In this document: positions 63,193 to 64,000 of the stretch, piece after piece
How the letters are laid out: every line of letters starts with the position of its first letter
How positions within the stretch are numbered: position 1 is the first letter of the stretch
From: Nitzschia sp. DOCU1
Lineage: Eukaryota; Bacillariophyta; Bacillariophyceae; Bacillariales; Bacillariaceae
DNA: 64,000 nucleotides
NCBI GenBank assembly: GCA_951394045.1
Contig: OX596000.1
Location: forward strand, 310,001 to 374,000
Reading direction: 5' to 3'
The notes under the pieces: generated by a model
Told to the model about the DNA's origin: nothing
The model's input: the letters and a program-made list of their open reading frames with translations, nothing else
Databases searched by the model: none
Program-made: the position numbers and the translations under genes

Positions 63193-63211
63193 AGTAAAAA
63201 AGCCTGTACTC
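63193..63211. repeat. target-site duplication, right copy (19 bp)
   Basis: Identical to 60375-60393 and marks the right border of the non-LTR element. Confidence 0.93.
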
Positions 63212-63560
63212 ACTACCCGAAGACGATTTGGCTCGAATAAGTCAATTGGTCTTTGCCAACTTTCCACGTGGCATCTGCGACTAAGAGCAATCGGCTTGCG
63301 ACTAAAACCGTAGATGTGACAAAGGCAAGCCAATCAAATGCCACAAAAAGAGAGCTGGCCATCTTCCGTTCAAAAGGCTCCTAAATTCCTTCGCAGGCGC
63401 GAGAGGTAAATATCCACGAAACAAGACGAAAGATTTCACTCCAATCAGCACAAGATCTTCAGACCTGCCCCTTCGGCTGCCCCTCCTTCCGAACAACGAG
63501 TGTTGAGAATTGCCCTTTCGTTTCAGGCCTCATTTACTTCTTCTTTCATTTTAGTAAAGC
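63212..63560. other. flank with the rest of the interrupted frame; promoter of the last gene
   Basis: The frame that leaves the duplication (TTRRRFGSNKSIGLCQLS) ends at 63313. The remaining ~250 bp hold no gene and include a ttttag just before the next ATG. Confidence 0.5.
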
Positions 63561-64000
63561 ATGGAAGAAGGAAGTAGTCCTCACCGCAATTTGCAGCCTC
63601 TCCTGAGAGATGAGTCGGCCCCCGCAGGCCCTCGAATGGGAGCTTATGCTCCCCCTGCATCCCACCATCCCCCACCACCACCTCAACCTCAACCTACACC
63701 GTATGTTACGAGTCGACCTGAAGACTATGATTTGCAGTTGACAACTACGGATGCGACAGGTCAAGTTCTTGCTTCTGACGACGAAGATCTCCCCCCATTG
63801 CCACCTTTGATATCGTATTGTTCCTATGTCCGATATGCCTGTTCCTTTGGTAAGTGGCTTGCCCTGATAGCAATTGTCAATGTTATTGCGATTGCAATTT
63901 GCGTCAAGGCTCGATACTTTGATTATGATGGATATTGGCCTGTCGACAGCTGGAAGGGCGTGTTATTGGCGAGTGTATGGTTGGCTACCGCCATCTTTTT
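63561..64000 (+). CDS. multi-spanning membrane protein, N-terminal part, cut by window end
   Basis: The ATG at 63561 opens a frame that runs off the window (about 146 codons seen). Residues 1-90 are cytosolic-looking and Pro-rich (SHHPPPPPQPQPTP, then an acidic SDDEDLPPLPPL). The first membrane helix follows SYVRYACSFGKWLA (LIAIVNVIAIAICV, about 99-115), and a second begins at WKGVLLASVWLATAIF at the edge. I do not recognise the family. A gtaagt in the frame at about 63850 could be a splice donor, so the first helix may be reached differently. Confidence 0.65.
   Translation, partial: MEEGSSPHRNLQPLLRDESAPAGPRMGAYAPPASHHPPPPPQPQPTPYVTSRPEDYDLQLTTTDATGQVLASDDEDLPPLPPLISYCSYVRYACSFGKWLALIAIVNVIAIAICVKARYFDYDGYWPVDSWKGVLLASVWLATAIF

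Noticed and set aside
1..64000. CRISPR arrays, bacterial operons, rRNA or tRNA genes
   Set aside because: No regularly spaced repeats, no prokaryotic gene layout, and no cloverleaf or rRNA sequence noticed by eye; a tRNA scan was not possible.

Overview
The window is eukaryotic nuclear DNA and most resembles a pennate diatom genome. Several kinds of evidence point that way: short GT-AG introns (68-197 bp), a heat-shock-factor gene cluster, a protein with the diatom-abundant DUF6824 domain, an ASAF-type plastid-targeting motif on a photolyase, and a Copia retrotransposon of the kind common in diatoms. The species cannot be named from the sequence alone. Most intron-containing genes below were rebuilt by joining open frames at GT/AG sites and checking that the phase matches.

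Layout. 1-2.5 kb: no convincing gene. 2.5-9.25 kb: a complete, apparently very young Ty1/copia element on the minus strand, with one intact 1862-codon gag-pol frame, two 478-bp LTRs that look identical and a target-site duplication. 10.9-15.9 kb: an HSF cluster of two HSF genes with a decayed relative between them that lacks the DNA-binding domain. 16.1-17.8 kb: a class II CPD photolyase with a plastid-type leader. 18-27.3 kb: a small membrane protein, a Qa-SNARE without a visible membrane anchor, a frame-broken LRR gene, a long low-complexity Cys/His protein and a DUF1664-like coiled-coil membrane protein. 28-34.2 kb: a membrane-anchored papain-family protease, a GFA/CENP-V-like protein and a DUF6824 protein. 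35-43.8 kb: a Trp-rich repeat protein, a bZIP factor, the complex I subunit NDUFB10 and a Kelch-MORN fusion protein.

44.3-54.6 kb is the most striking structure: a large inverted duplication. Each ~4.5-kb arm carries a ~1290-residue secreted protein and a small two-helix membrane protein, and the arms face each other across a ~1.25-kb single-copy spacer holding a YchJ/SEC-C-like gene. It is followed by a plastid-type GST/glutaredoxin-fold protein and another large secreted protein with four PPC-like beta-sandwich repeats, so 44-60 kb is enriched in big extracellular proteins. 60.4-63.2 kb is a 5'-truncated non-LTR retrotransposon bounded by a perfect 19-bp target-site duplication. It interrupts a reading frame that is open on both sides. 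The window ends inside a gene for a multi-spanning membrane protein.

The genes do not form a pathway. The notable themes are recent transposition, local tandem and inverted gene duplication, and lineage-specific secreted or repeat proteins.
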